NCBI GenBank assembly: GCA_041855445.1
Contig: JBHAEG010000021.1
Coordinates: 28,867 to 92,866, forward strand
Source of the DNA: Faucicola sp041855445
GTDB lineage: Bacteria; Pseudomonadota; Gammaproteobacteria; Pseudomonadales; Moraxellaceae
Reading direction: 5' to 3'
Length of the DNA: 64,000 nucleotides
Part shown: positions 55,895 to 63,941 of the stretch, piece by piece
Numbering within the stretch: the first letter of the stretch is position 1
Layout: every line of letters begins with the position of its first letter
Position numbers and translations under genes: made by a program
Notes under the pieces: model-generated
What the model saw: the letters and a program-made list of their open reading frames with translations, nothing else
The model's database searches: none
What the model was told of the DNA's origin: nothing

Positions 55895-57598
55895 ATGCTA
55901 TCACAATCTGCCATTCAGCAACTAATTTCACAATTTGAACAAATTGTTGGCTCTCGTTATGTCATTACTGACCCATCAAAAACAGCCTCATATCGCAGTG
56001 GCTATCGTTATGGTACTGGCTCGGCGATTGCTGTTGTTCGCCCAGAAACTTTATTAGAATATTGGCAAGTTTTGCAAGCGTGTGTGTCTGCTGATGTGAT
56101 TGTGATTTCCCAAGCGGCAAACACAGGCTTAACAGGTGGCTCAACGCCATATGGCGATGATTATGATAGAGATATTGTGATTATTAACACCATGCGAATG
56201 ACAGGCATTCAACCAATCAATAATGCTGAACAGGTTGTTTGTTTTGCTGGTTCTACCTTAAATGAACTTGAAGAATTATTAAAAACTCATCAAAGAGAAC
56301 CGCATTCGGTAATTGGCTCATCATGTATTGGGGCATCAGTGATTGGCGGGATTTGTAATAATTCGGGTGGTTCATTGGTACAGCGTGGACCTGCCTATAC
56401 TGAAATGGCATTGTACGCTCAATTAACCAATGATGGCAAGCTTGAGTTAGTGAATGATTTAGGCATTCATCTTGGTAATACACCTGAAGAAATTTTGACC
56501 AATTTACAAGAAGGACGTTACCAACCACAAGATATTCAAAGAGATTGTGGAAAAGGGCATGACCACGCTTATTGTAATCATGTACGAGATATTCATGCTG
56601 ACACGCCAGCTAGATTTAATGCTGACCCTGCCCGTCATTATGGAGCGTCAGGTAGTGCAGGAAAACTTGGCGTATTTGCGGTGCGACTCGATACATTTCC
56701 ATTAGAAAAAAATACAGCCGTTTTTTATATTGGTACTAATAGCATTGATGTCATGACCGAGCTTCGCCGTCATATGTTGGCAAATTTTACCACATTACCA
56801 ATTTCAGGCGAGTATATTCATCGTGATGCGTTTGATATTGCTAGAAAATATGGTAAAGATACTTTTTGGGTCATTAAAAAATTTGGCACAAAATATTTAC
56901 CAAAACTGTTTGCATTAAAAGCCAAAACTGACCGTATTGCAAAAAAATTAGGCTTTTTGCCTAATCATTTTAGCGATAAAATTATGCAGTTTTTTTCAAC
57001 ATTTATTCCAGAGCATCTACCAAAGCAACTGCTTGATTATCGTGACCAATATGAACATCACCTCATCTTAAAAATGGGTGGTACAGGTGTTGAAGAAGCT
57101 AGACAATATTTAAATCAATATTTTACAGATAAAAACAATGGTGGGTTTTTTGAATGTAATGCAGAACAAACCCAAGCAGCTATGTTACATAGATTTGCGG
57201 TCGCTTCAGCTGCCATTCGCTATTGTGCTATTCACGAAACCCAAGTCGGAGGCTTGGTTGCATTAGATATTGCCTTAAGACGTAATGACAAAGATTGGTA
57301 TGAAAAATTACCTGCGTCACTTGATAATAAAATTAGCCATAAATTGTATTATGGACATTTTATGTGCTATGTTTTTCACCAAGACTACATCTTAAAACCA
57401 AATAATGACTGGGAAGAAGTTGAACATGAAATGCTCAAGCTACTTGACCAACGAGGAGCCCAGTTTCCAGCAGAGCATAATGTTGGGCATTTGTATGAAG
57501 CTAAGCCTGCCTTAAAAGACTTTTATAAAAAACTTGACCCAACCAATAGCTTTAATGTTGGCATTGGGCATACTTCTAAGAAAAAATATTGGCAGTAA
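55895..57598 (+). CDS. dld: Quinone-dependent D-lactate dehydrogenase
   Basis: 567-aa FAD flavoenzyme, peripheral on the inner membrane, passing electrons from D-lactate to quinone. The PCMH-type FAD-binding segment NTGLTGGSTPYG and SSCIGASVIGGICNNSGGS are present. The membrane-binding domain (about 270-430) and C-terminal NVGHLYEAKP match E. coli Dld (571 aa). GAGG upstream of ATG 55895. Ends with a strong terminator. Confidence 0.96.
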   Translation: MLSQSAIQQLISQFEQIVGSRYVITDPSKTASYRSGYRYGTGSAIAVVRPETLLEYWQVLQACVSADVIVISQAANTGLTGGSTPYGDDYDRDIVIINTMRMTGIQPINNAEQVVCFAGSTLNELEELLKTHQREPHSVIGSSCIGASVIGGICNNSGGSLVQRGPAYTEMALYAQLTNDGKLELVNDLGIHLGNTPEEILTNLQEGRYQPQDIQRDCGKGHDHAYCNHVRDIHADTPARFNADPARHYGASGSAGKLGVFAVRLDTFPLEKNTAVFYIGTNSIDVMTELRRHMLANFTTLPISGEYIHRDAFDIARKYGKDTFWVIKKFGTKYLPKLFALKAKTDRIAKKLGFLPNHFSDKIMQFFSTFIPEHLPKQLLDYRDQYEHHLILKMGGTGVEEARQYLNQYFTDKNNGGFFECNAEQTQAAMLHRFAVASAAIRYCAIHETQVGGLVALDIALRRNDKDWYEKLPASLDNKISHKLYYGHFMCYVFHQDYILKPNNDWEEVEHEMLKLLDQRGAQFPAEHNVGHLYEAKPALKDFYKKLDPTNSFNVGIGHTSKKKYWQ

Positions 57599-57617
57599 TT
57601 GATATTAATTTTTTGTT

Positions 57618-57644
57618 AAAGCCCTACATGATGTAGGGTTTTTT
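57618..57644 (+). terminator. Intrinsic terminator after dld
   Basis: AAAGCCCTACA-TGA-TGTAGGGTTTTTT: a 7-bp GC-rich stem extended by A/T pairs, a 3-nt loop and six Ts, 20 bp after the dld stop. Confidence 0.85.
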
Positions 57645-57702
57645 ATTGGACAAATTATATAGAGGCGATTGCCAAATACCAAAGATTTACTTATAATTGC
57701 GA

Positions 57703-57730
57703 ATTATAATCATTTGATAATGATTATTAA
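57703..57730 (+). promoter_or_regulatory. Fur box of the efe operon
   Basis: Perfect inverted repeat ATAATCAT-TTGATA-ATGATTAT (57706-57727) containing TTGATAATGATTATTA, close to the Fur consensus GATAATGATAATCATTATC. It ends 39 bp before the efeO start and fits iron repression of the operon. Confidence 0.8.
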
Positions 57731-57768
57731 AATTAATTAAAAGTTTTAAAACTGTCTGGAGGAAAATC

Positions 57769-58656
57769 ATGCAATTAACTAAATTATTTAAACCTGCATT
57801 AATCAGTGTTATGCTAATAGGATTATTAACAGCCTGCCAACAACCAACAGATAAACCCACCAACACTGCTGAACCTGCCAAAGCCGAAGCAACCAGCTCA
57901 ACCAATGAAAAAACACCAACAACCAGCGTTGATTTGACAGCAGAAACGCAAGCCTATAAAAAATGGGTAGAAGGTGAGATTGATTTATTATTAACTGAAA
58001 CTGAAAAATTTGTGGCATTGTTACATGCAGGTAAAGTTGCAGAAGCAAAAGCTTTATATCCTTTGGCTCGTATGCACTTTGAACGTTCTGAGCCAATCGC
58101 TGAAAGTTTTGGTGATTTAGACCCTCGTATTGATAATCGTGAAGCTGACCTTGAGGCAAATGAAAAGTGGACAGGTTTTCACCCTATAGAGAAAATTCTT
58201 TGGACACAAAATACCACTAAAGGCACAGAGGAACTAGGTAAACAATTAGTTAGTGACATCAAAGAGTTACGAGCAAAAATTCCAACCGTAGAGGTGACGG
58301 GTGAGTTAATGGTTCAAGGTTCGGTTGATTTATTAAACGAAGTGTCTACAACGAAAATCACAGGTGAAGAAGAAATTTTTTCTCATACTGATTTGTATGA
58401 TTTTAAAGCCAATATTGAAGGAGCCGAGAAAATTTTTGAGATTTTGACACCAAAACTTCAGGAAAAAGACCCTCAATTGGTGGCGACTTTAACAGAACGT
58501 TTTAAAGCAGTGAATGATATGTTAGCTAAATATAAAGTTGGTGAACGTGACTTTAAATCTTATACAGAGCTAAAACCAGAAGATACCAAGGTTCTTGCGG
58601 AAGCAGTGAATAAGCTGGGCGAACCATTGGCACAAATGGGCATTATCTTAAAATAA
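57769..58656 (+). CDS. efeO: EfeO/EfeM-type iron-uptake lipoprotein
   Basis: 295 aa with a lipoprotein signal peptide (lipobox LTAC23) and a P/T/A-rich linker, then an M75/imelysin-like helical domain. The signature HxxE is H138-P-I-E141 in GFHPIEKILW; the HTDLYDF segment near residue 205 is also typical. No N-terminal cupredoxin domain is seen, so it is the short EfeM-like form. Delivers ferrous/ferric iron to the FTR1 permease. Strong GGAGGA Shine-Dalgarno; Fur box upstream. Confidence 0.92.
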   Translation: MQLTKLFKPALISVMLIGLLTACQQPTDKPTNTAEPAKAEATSSTNEKTPTTSVDLTAETQAYKKWVEGEIDLLLTETEKFVALLHAGKVAEAKALYPLARMHFERSEPIAESFGDLDPRIDNREADLEANEKWTGFHPIEKILWTQNTTKGTEELGKQLVSDIKELRAKIPTVEVTGELMVQGSVDLLNEVSTTKITGEEEIFSHTDLYDFKANIEGAEKIFEILTPKLQEKDPQLVATLTERFKAVNDMLAKYKVGERDFKSYTELKPEDTKVLAEAVNKLGEPLAQMGIILK

Positions 58657-58689
58657 ATTTGGCTAATTGATAATTTTAGTAGCAATGTG

Positions 58690-58732
58690 GCATTAATCTA
58701 TTATTCTGATTGTGATGGATTAATGCTTTTTT
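58690..58732 (+). terminator. Attenuator-like terminator between efeO and efeB
   Basis: GCATTAATC (58690-58698) pairs with GATTAATGC (58718-58726) and is followed by six Ts. It lies 34 bp after the efeO stop and before efeB, so efeO mRNA may be more abundant than efeB-permease mRNA. Confidence 0.7.
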
Positions 58733-58775
58733 ATTTCTAATATAGAATAAAACAAGTAAATATTTTGGAGAAACT

Positions 58776-60005
58776 ATGCGTTCATCAATGAAGCATCGCC
58801 GTCATTTCTTGACACAATGTGGAGGTTTGGCTGTTGCAACAACGGGGTTATTTGGCTGCCAGCCTACAAAATCACCATCAACCAGTCATCAAACATCATC
58901 AACAACGAATAAACATTGTTTAGCAGATTTACAATATAAGTTTTATGGTGAACATCAATCGGGTATCATTACGCCAGCTCAACATTATATTTATTTTTTA
59001 GTGTTAGATTTACACTCAAATAATTTAGAGGAAATAAAAGAAATATTTAAAAACTGGACAATATTTAGTGAAAAATTAATGAAAGGCGAAAACATTAAAG
59101 CTTATGACAATAATCCACATGTTCCGCCAACAGACACAGGCGAGGCAGATAATTTGGGAGCCTATGGTTTAACTTTGACATTTGGGGTTTCTCCTAGCTT
59201 TTTAAAAAAATTAAATTTAACCCACAAGCAACCACCAGAATTTAGCGACTTACCAGCGTTTCCCCGAGACCAAATTCGTCCAGAATTATCGGGGGGTGAT
59301 ATTTGTATTCAGGCATGTGCTGATGATTTACAAGTGGCATTTCATGCAGTACGTCAATTAGTTCGACAAGCTCGTTCAAGTGTTACGATGAAATGGAGTC
59401 AGTCAGGATTCTTAGGATTTGATAAACATGATGAAACAGCCAGAAATTTATTTGGTTTTAAAGATGGTACAGCCAATAAAGAAACGTTAGCCGAAGCGAA
59501 TAAACATATTTGGATTGATAAACCTGATTGGCTAAAAGGTGGTAGTTATCTTGTTGTGCGAAAAATTCAGATGTTTTTAGAAACGTGGGATAGAACCAGT
59601 TTAAAAGGACAAGAAGAAACGTTTGGTCGGCATCGTGACACAGGAGCATCAATGGGGCAAACAGGCGAATTTGATGAGTTTGATGTGAATGCTAAAGATG
59701 CAAATGGTCATTTTGTTGTTCCTGAAATTTCGCATATGGGACTGGCAAAACGTACTGATTTACAAATGTTACGCCGTTCTTATTCGTTTAGTAGTGGTAT
59801 TGACCCAAAAACAGGACAATTTGACGCAGGATTATTATTTATTTCATTTCAAAAATCACCAATGCAATTTACAGTTATTCAAAATGCGTTAGGGCGAGTG
59901 GATAAAATGAATGAATATATTACGCATATTGGCAGTGGCTTATTTGCCTGTTTTGCTGGGGTAAAACAAGGCGAATATTTGGGGCAAAAACTGTTTGAAA
60001 GTTAA
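58776..60005 (+). CDS. efeB: Dyp-type peroxidase EfeB (deferrochelatase)
   Basis: 409-aa heme peroxidase with a twin-arginine signal (KHRRHFLTQCGG, then a hydrophobic stretch ending in GCQ). It is probably Tat-exported, and the cysteine could be lipidated. Dyp motif GFKDG at residues 227-231, the proximal histidine in ISHMGLAKR and the distal arginine region (RRSYSFSSG) are present. EfeB oxidises periplasmic ferrous iron or releases iron from heme for the permease. TTGGAG before ATG 58776. Confidence 0.95.
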   Translation: MRSSMKHRRHFLTQCGGLAVATTGLFGCQPTKSPSTSHQTSSTTNKHCLADLQYKFYGEHQSGIITPAQHYIYFLVLDLHSNNLEEIKEIFKNWTIFSEKLMKGENIKAYDNNPHVPPTDTGEADNLGAYGLTLTFGVSPSFLKKLNLTHKQPPEFSDLPAFPRDQIRPELSGGDICIQACADDLQVAFHAVRQLVRQARSSVTMKWSQSGFLGFDKHDETARNLFGFKDGTANKETLAEANKHIWIDKPDWLKGGSYLVVRKIQMFLETWDRTSLKGQEETFGRHRDTGASMGQTGEFDEFDVNAKDANGHFVVPEISHMGLAKRTDLQMLRRSYSFSSGIDPKTGQFDAGLLFISFQKSPMQFTVIQNALGRVDKMNEYITHIGSGLFACFAGVKQGEYLGQKLFES

Positions 60006-60046
60006 ATTTTGTTAATTATTTTAATTAGTCAATAAAGGAATTAACA

Positions 60047-61807
60047 ATGCAACTAAATTTTTTATTCAGTAAAATATTACAAATTGGTTTTTTATTCTTC
60101 ATCATTGGTATCACTAATATTGCAATTGCTGATGCTAAAAACGCTCAACCAGCCATAACTGTTGAAAATCGACAAAAAATTAATTTTAGCCCGATTTTTA
60201 TTAAGTTATCTGATGCAATGGGAGCTATGAAAGCGGGCGATATTGAAACAAGTAAGCATATATTAAATGAGGCTCAACAACAATTTATTCAAATTAACAT
60301 AGGTAATTCAGCACTTGGACAAAAAACCAGTGAGGCATTTACTCAAGCAATTGCCAATCCAAATCCTGATAATCTTGCCAAATTATCAACAGCATTATAT
60401 GCGTTTGAAAAAGAGCAAAATCCTGTTGATTATACTGCTCAACGTCAAGCATTTACCAAAAAAGTCATGCCCGCCTATGAAAAATTGCAACAGGCAATTT
60501 TACAGGCAAAACCTGATGATGTGACTGAAGTTCGGCAAATATATCAGCAATTTAACTCAATATGGGTAGCGAATGAAAGAGTAGTGCGTAATACTAGCAT
60601 GGGGCATTATGGTAATATTGAAACGGCGATGGCATTAATTCGGGTATCTATCGAAAGTCAGCCTGCTAATATTCAACAAATGCAAACGCAATCTGCTCTG
60701 TTAAAACAGGCTTTAGAAAGTTTTAATCAAGGTGAAACAACAACCATTACAGCAACTAATTACACGTTAGATGATGGTATTAATCTATTACAAGAGGGCT
60801 TGCAGGCATTTCAACAGGGTGATAATGCGACAGGACAGGCAAAACTTGGTGAGTTCATTCAAATTTGGGTCAGTATTGAAGGTGCGGTTAGTACCCGTAA
60901 TCCAAATTTATATAGTCGGCTTGAAAGCCAAATTCCTGTTATTATGGCAAGTGGGCATAATCCAAAACAGCAACAACTTTTACAAAACTTAATTGATGAA
61001 TTAGCAGAAATTAATCCACAAGCTCAATATACCGCAATTGACTCAATGTTGATTTTATTGCGAGAAGGTTTAGAGGCGTTATTGATAGTCATGGCATTGA
61101 TTTCAGCTTTAACCGTGGCTAATCAACCTCGTGGTAAAAAGTGGGTATATGCTGGCGTTATCGCTGGTGTTTTGGCAAGTGTGATAGGGGCAATTGCATT
61201 GCATCAACTATTCCCTACAATGACTTCTGGGGCAAACCGTGAAATGCTCGAAGGCGTGGTAGGCATTATTGCAGTGGTAATGATGATTGGTGTTGGAGCA
61301 TGGCTACATAGTAAATCTTCAATACAGTCATGGAATGCTTATATTCAAAAACATATGGGACAAGCTTTAACAACAGGTAGTTTTATTTCATTATTTGCTT
61401 TAAGTTTTTTATCGGTATTTCGTGAAGGAGCTGAAACGATTTTATTTTATGTGGGTATTTTACCCAATATTAGTATGTCAGCATTTTTGACAGGCATTGG
61501 CATGGCGATGATGGTATTGGCAATGGTGGCATTTATCATGTTAAAAACTTCTGTCAAATTGCCAATTCCATTGTTATTTAAGTTTTTAACATGGGTAATT
61601 TATTTTCTTGGATTTAAAATTTTAGGAATTAGTTTAAGTGCATTACAGCTGACAGGACATTTAAGCCGTACTATATTGCCAAATGTACCAGCGATTGAAT
61701 GGATTGGTTTTTATCCCACCTTACAAACAATTTTGGCACAATTGACATATATTATAGCGATTATATTGATGCAAATTTTATTACGAAATACCAAAAAATC
61801 TATTTAA
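60047..61807 (+). CDS. efeU: FTR1-family iron permease with periplasmic N-terminal extension
   Basis: 586 aa. Signal peptide (about 1-29), a ~300-residue helical periplasmic extension, then seven or so membrane helices from about 330. The two iron-translocation motifs are REGLE (339-343) and REGAE (459-463). Classical EfeU lacks the long N-terminal extension; here it may substitute for the imelysin/cupredoxin partner. Third gene of efeO-efeB-efeU, 41 bp after efeB. The last 4 bp overlap the stop of convergent bolA. Confidence 0.93.
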   Translation: MQLNFLFSKILQIGFLFFIIGITNIAIADAKNAQPAITVENRQKINFSPIFIKLSDAMGAMKAGDIETSKHILNEAQQQFIQINIGNSALGQKTSEAFTQAIANPNPDNLAKLSTALYAFEKEQNPVDYTAQRQAFTKKVMPAYEKLQQAILQAKPDDVTEVRQIYQQFNSIWVANERVVRNTSMGHYGNIETAMALIRVSIESQPANIQQMQTQSALLKQALESFNQGETTTITATNYTLDDGINLLQEGLQAFQQGDNATGQAKLGEFIQIWVSIEGAVSTRNPNLYSRLESQIPVIMASGHNPKQQQLLQNLIDELAEINPQAQYTAIDSMLILLREGLEALLIVMALISALTVANQPRGKKWVYAGVIAGVLASVIGAIALHQLFPTMTSGANREMLEGVVGIIAVVMMIGVGAWLHSKSSIQSWNAYIQKHMGQALTTGSFISLFALSFLSVFREGAETILFYVGILPNISMSAFLTGIGMAMMVLAMVAFIMLKTSVKLPIPLLFKFLTWVIYFLGFKILGISLSALQLTGHLSRTILPNVPAIEWIGFYPTLQTILAQLTYIIAIILMQILLRNTKKSI

Positions 61808-62130
61808 TGTCGATGACCTGCACAGGTAGGGCTGGCAGGGCTTGAACCGACTTGTTGCCATTCTTCAGGGGTGTAAGCATGAATAGCTAACGCATGAACG
61901 CTACCCCCTGCTTGGACTAACAATTCATTGACTGCCTGATAAACTTGTTGATGACGTTTTACTAAACGTTGATTGGTAAAAATATGACTGACAATGGTCA
62001 ATTTAAAATGGCTTTCTTTCCCATCAAAATAACCTGCATGATACATAGATTCATTTTCAAGTATTAATTCAGTTGGATTTAGTACCTGTAAACGTTCAGT
62101 GAGCTGATTTGCAATCGGGGTGGCACTCAT
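61804..62130 (-). CDS. bolA: BolA-family protein
   Basis: 108 aa. The class II KH-like fold has the conserved RLVKRHQQVYQAVNE helix and HALAIHAYTPEEW. The C-terminal ASPTC tail parallels E. coli BolA (ASPPC). BolA partners with monothiol glutaredoxins in Fe-S trafficking and can act as a transcription regulator. Overlaps the 3' end of the iron permease gene by 4 bp in the opposite direction. Confidence 0.9.
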   Translation of the reverse strand: MSATPIANQLTERLQVLNPTELILENESMYHAGYFDGKESHFKLTIVSHIFTNQRLVKRHQQVYQAVNELLVQAGGSVHALAIHAYTPEEWQQVGSSPASPTCAGHRH

Positions 62131-62154
62131 GGTTGTTTTACCTTATCATTTTTT

Positions 62155-62982
62155 TTAACGTTTATTTTGTTGATATAATGGTATCACTTTAGGCAACATG
62201 GCTTGTATATTGGCAATGCGATTATCACTGACAGGGTGTGTGCTTAAAAATTGAGGCATACCACTGCCACTGCCTGCCTTTTGCATTTTCTGCCACAGTG
62301 TGACGGCAGAGTTTGGATTAAAACCTGCTCTAGCCATTAATTCTAAACCCATTAAATCGGCTTCTGTTTCTTGAGTTCGGCTATTAGGTAATGATAACCC
62401 CAAATCACCAGCCAAACCTGCTAATTGGGCTTGCCCTTGTGATAAACCAAACACACTTGCCACAATTCCAATCCCCGTTTGAGTTGCCATTTGCCGAGAG
62501 ATACGCTCACGGGCATGTTCTCGCAATGCGTGAGCCATTTCATGCCCCATCACTGCCGCAATCTCATCATCGGTTAAATTTAAACGCTCAATCAGTCCTG
62601 AATAAAACATAATCTTACCACCTGGTAACACATACGCATTTAAATCATTGCTTTTAATGGTATGTACTTCCCAGTTCCAGCGTTGAGCCTCTGGACGATA
62701 AACTGCCACCTGAGCAATCAAACGATTTGCAATGCGTTGTAGGCGGGCAAGTTGTTTAGTATCCGTATCTAATATTTGTTTACTGCGAGCTTGTTGTAAA
62801 GTTTGGGCATAACTTTGATTAGATAATTGCAGAACTTCTTCACTAGAAACCATTAATAACTGGTTACGTTTAACGCCAACCGCTCCTTCATTGGTTGTAC
62901 TAGAACAGCCAACTAAACTACCAGTAAATAATATAGCACTTGTACTCATCACGACTAATTTTTTTTGTATTGATTTTCGCAT
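62155..62982 (-). CDS. M48-family metalloprotease lipoprotein
   Basis: 275 aa with a lipobox LVGC26, so likely anchored in the envelope. HEMAH zinc motif at 147-151 with the third ligand in TEADLMGLELM. Resembles E. coli LoiP/YcaL and BepA-like proteases acting in outer-membrane quality control, but has no TPR domain. The start follows GGAGG on the minus strand (ATG 62982). bolA lies 24 bp downstream in the same direction. Confidence 0.92.
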   Translation of the reverse strand: MRKSIQKKLVVMSTSAILFTGSLVGCSSTTNEGAVGVKRNQLLMVSSEEVLQLSNQSYAQTLQQARSKQILDTDTKQLARLQRIANRLIAQVAVYRPEAQRWNWEVHTIKSNDLNAYVLPGGKIMFYSGLIERLNLTDDEIAAVMGHEMAHALREHARERISRQMATQTGIGIVASVFGLSQGQAQLAGLAGDLGLSLPNSRTQETEADLMGLELMARAGFNPNSAVTLWQKMQKAGSGSGMPQFLSTHPVSDNRIANIQAMLPKVIPLYQQNKR

Positions 62983-63109
62983 GATAATCCTCCATCAATA
63001 ATAGCTATAGATTATATTATACAAAACTTTATTAACAATGCTATATTGCGTTTGTGACAATTGCAAAATCATCAATTTGAAAAAAAATAAAAAAAATTAC
63101 TAAAAGTGC

Positions 63110-63137
63110 TTGACACCAGATTTAAAATCTATATAAT
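63110..63137 (+). promoter_or_regulatory. Consensus promoter of tRNA-Gly
   Basis: TTGACA (63110-63115), 16-bp spacer, TATAAT (63132-63137), both perfect sigma70 hexamers. The tRNA begins 48 bp downstream. Confidence 0.85.
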
Positions 63138-63185
63138 ACGCAACCACAGAGACGTTAAACATAAATAAACATCTCTATATCATAT

Positions 63186-63261
63186 GCGGGAATAGCTCAG
63201 TTGGTAGAGCACAACCTTGCCAAGGTTGGGGTCGCGAGTTCGAATCTCGTTTCCCGCTCCA
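63186..63261 (+). tRNA. glyV: tRNA-Gly (GCC)
   Basis: 76-nt cloverleaf. Acceptor GCGGGAA/TTCCCGC, D-arm GCTCAGTTGGTAGAGC, anticodon GCC in the CTTGCCAAG loop, T-loop GTTCGAATC, and encoded CCA at 63259-63261. It adjoins phage-like regulatory genes, so its 3' end is a candidate attachment site. Confidence 0.98.
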
Positions 63262-63267
63262 AATTTT

Positions 63268-63300
63268 AAAAAGTCCAAATTGTACGGTTTGGGCTTTTTT
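63268..63300 (+). terminator. Intrinsic terminator after tRNA-Gly
   Basis: AAAAAGTCCAAA (63268-63279) pairs with TTTGGGCTTTTT (63288-63299) with one G/U pair, then continues in Ts. Seven bases after the tRNA 3' end. Confidence 0.8.
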
Positions 63301-63365
63301 GTTGTTTAAAATCAAGAGTTTGGGTGGTTGTTTATTTGTGCTGTTGTGTGACCACTTTTGATAAG

Positions 63366-63416
63366 TTGGGCACATGCAAATTTTTGTGTGCCCAAATTGT
63401 GCCTAAAATGTGCCTA
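63366..63416. repeat. Cluster of GTGCC repeats near the tRNA-Gly element boundary
   Basis: TTGGGCACA (63366-63374) and TGTGCCCAA (63387-63395) are perfect 9-bp inverted arms. Two direct copies of TGTGCCT follow (63398-63404 and 63410-63416). Spaced short repeats next to a tRNA resemble arm-type integrase or excisionase binding sites. No integrase gene is visible in the window. Confidence 0.5.
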
Positions 63417-63546
63417 TTGGCTCTTTTTCAATAAATCAAAATATTGGCAAAATACCCCAACTCAATTTTAAGTAGCAAGCTACATTATTAAGTCAAAATA
63501 TACATCGATTGATTGCAAGCCAGGTTTTGACCTAAACCTATTTTGA

Positions 63547-63759
63547 TTACGACAAATCATCAGGCTTATATTCAAGTAAATCCCCAACTTGCACTTCCAA
63601 GAATCGACATAGTTTATCAAGCGTCTCAAAATCGATACGTGATGAGTCGTCGTTATACAACTTATGCAACGTCGTCTTGCTCATCCCCGTCGCTCTGACA
63701 ACATCAGCCACTCGAAGTCTTTTTTCTGCCAAAATTACTGGAAAACGATTAATAATCAT
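63547..63759 (-). CDS. Cro/C1-type helix-turn-helix repressor
   Basis: 70-aa single-domain DNA-binding protein. The HTH reads VADVVRATGMSKTTLHKLYND (about 18-38), followed by the RIDFETLDKLCRFLEVQVGDLLEY dimer helix typical of YozG/HTH_26-type regulators. The frame extends upstream to 63822, but ATG 63759 has GGTAA upstream and removes a non-homologous extension. Divergent from the HTH gene at 63942. It probably represses both promoters through TTACC-N8-GGTAA sites. Confidence 0.9.
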   Translation of the reverse strand: MIINRFPVILAEKRLRVADVVRATGMSKTTLHKLYNDDSSRIDFETLDKLCRFLEVQVGDLLEYKPDDLS

Positions 63760-63763
63760 AAAA

Positions 63764-63781
63764 TTACCTTTTTTATGGTAA
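63764..63781. promoter_or_regulatory. Operator-like site O1 (TTACC-N8-GGTAA)
   Basis: Inverted repeat TTACC (63764-63768) and GGTAA (63777-63781) separated by 8 bp, starting 4 bp before the repressor ATG. Its GGTAA half overlaps the repressor's ribosome-binding region. The spacing and both arms are identical to O2 at 63835-63852, supporting binding by one dimeric repressor. Confidence 0.7.
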
Positions 63782-63795
63782 AAAATCTTTACTTT

Positions 63796-63809
63796 ATGAT
63801 AATTATCAT
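63796..63809. promoter_or_regulatory. ATGATAATTATCAT perfect palindrome
   Basis: 14-bp perfect palindrome between the two operator-like sites of the divergent switch. It resembles part of a Fur box (GATAAT/ATTATC) but is too short to assign; it could also be part of the repressor promoter. Confidence 0.4.
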
Positions 63810-63834
63810 GTATATTACGCACATAAGGTAAAAA

Positions 63835-63852
63835 TTACCACCTAAATGGTAA
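63835..63852. promoter_or_regulatory. Operator-like site O2 (TTACC-N8-GGTAA)
   Basis: TTACC (63835-63839), 8 bp, GGTAA (63848-63852), the same architecture as O1 with centres 71 bp apart. The adjacent GGTAA-AAA-TTACC (63827-63839) shares its right arm with O2. O2 lies upstream of the extended -10 (TGT-TATAGT at 63883-63891) of the divergent gene. Confidence 0.7.
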
Positions 63853-63941
63853 AAAATAAAACCTTATGTGGATATGCTATTTTGTTATAGTGCAAATAGC
63901 TAATGATAGTTGAACTAAATCACATGATAAAGGTAATCATT

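Noticed and set aside
63175..63375. Minus-strand ORF of 66 codons across tRNA-Gly
   Set aside because: It is the antisense translation of the tRNA gene (the familiar RDSNSRPQPWQG pattern) and its terminator, not a protein gene.
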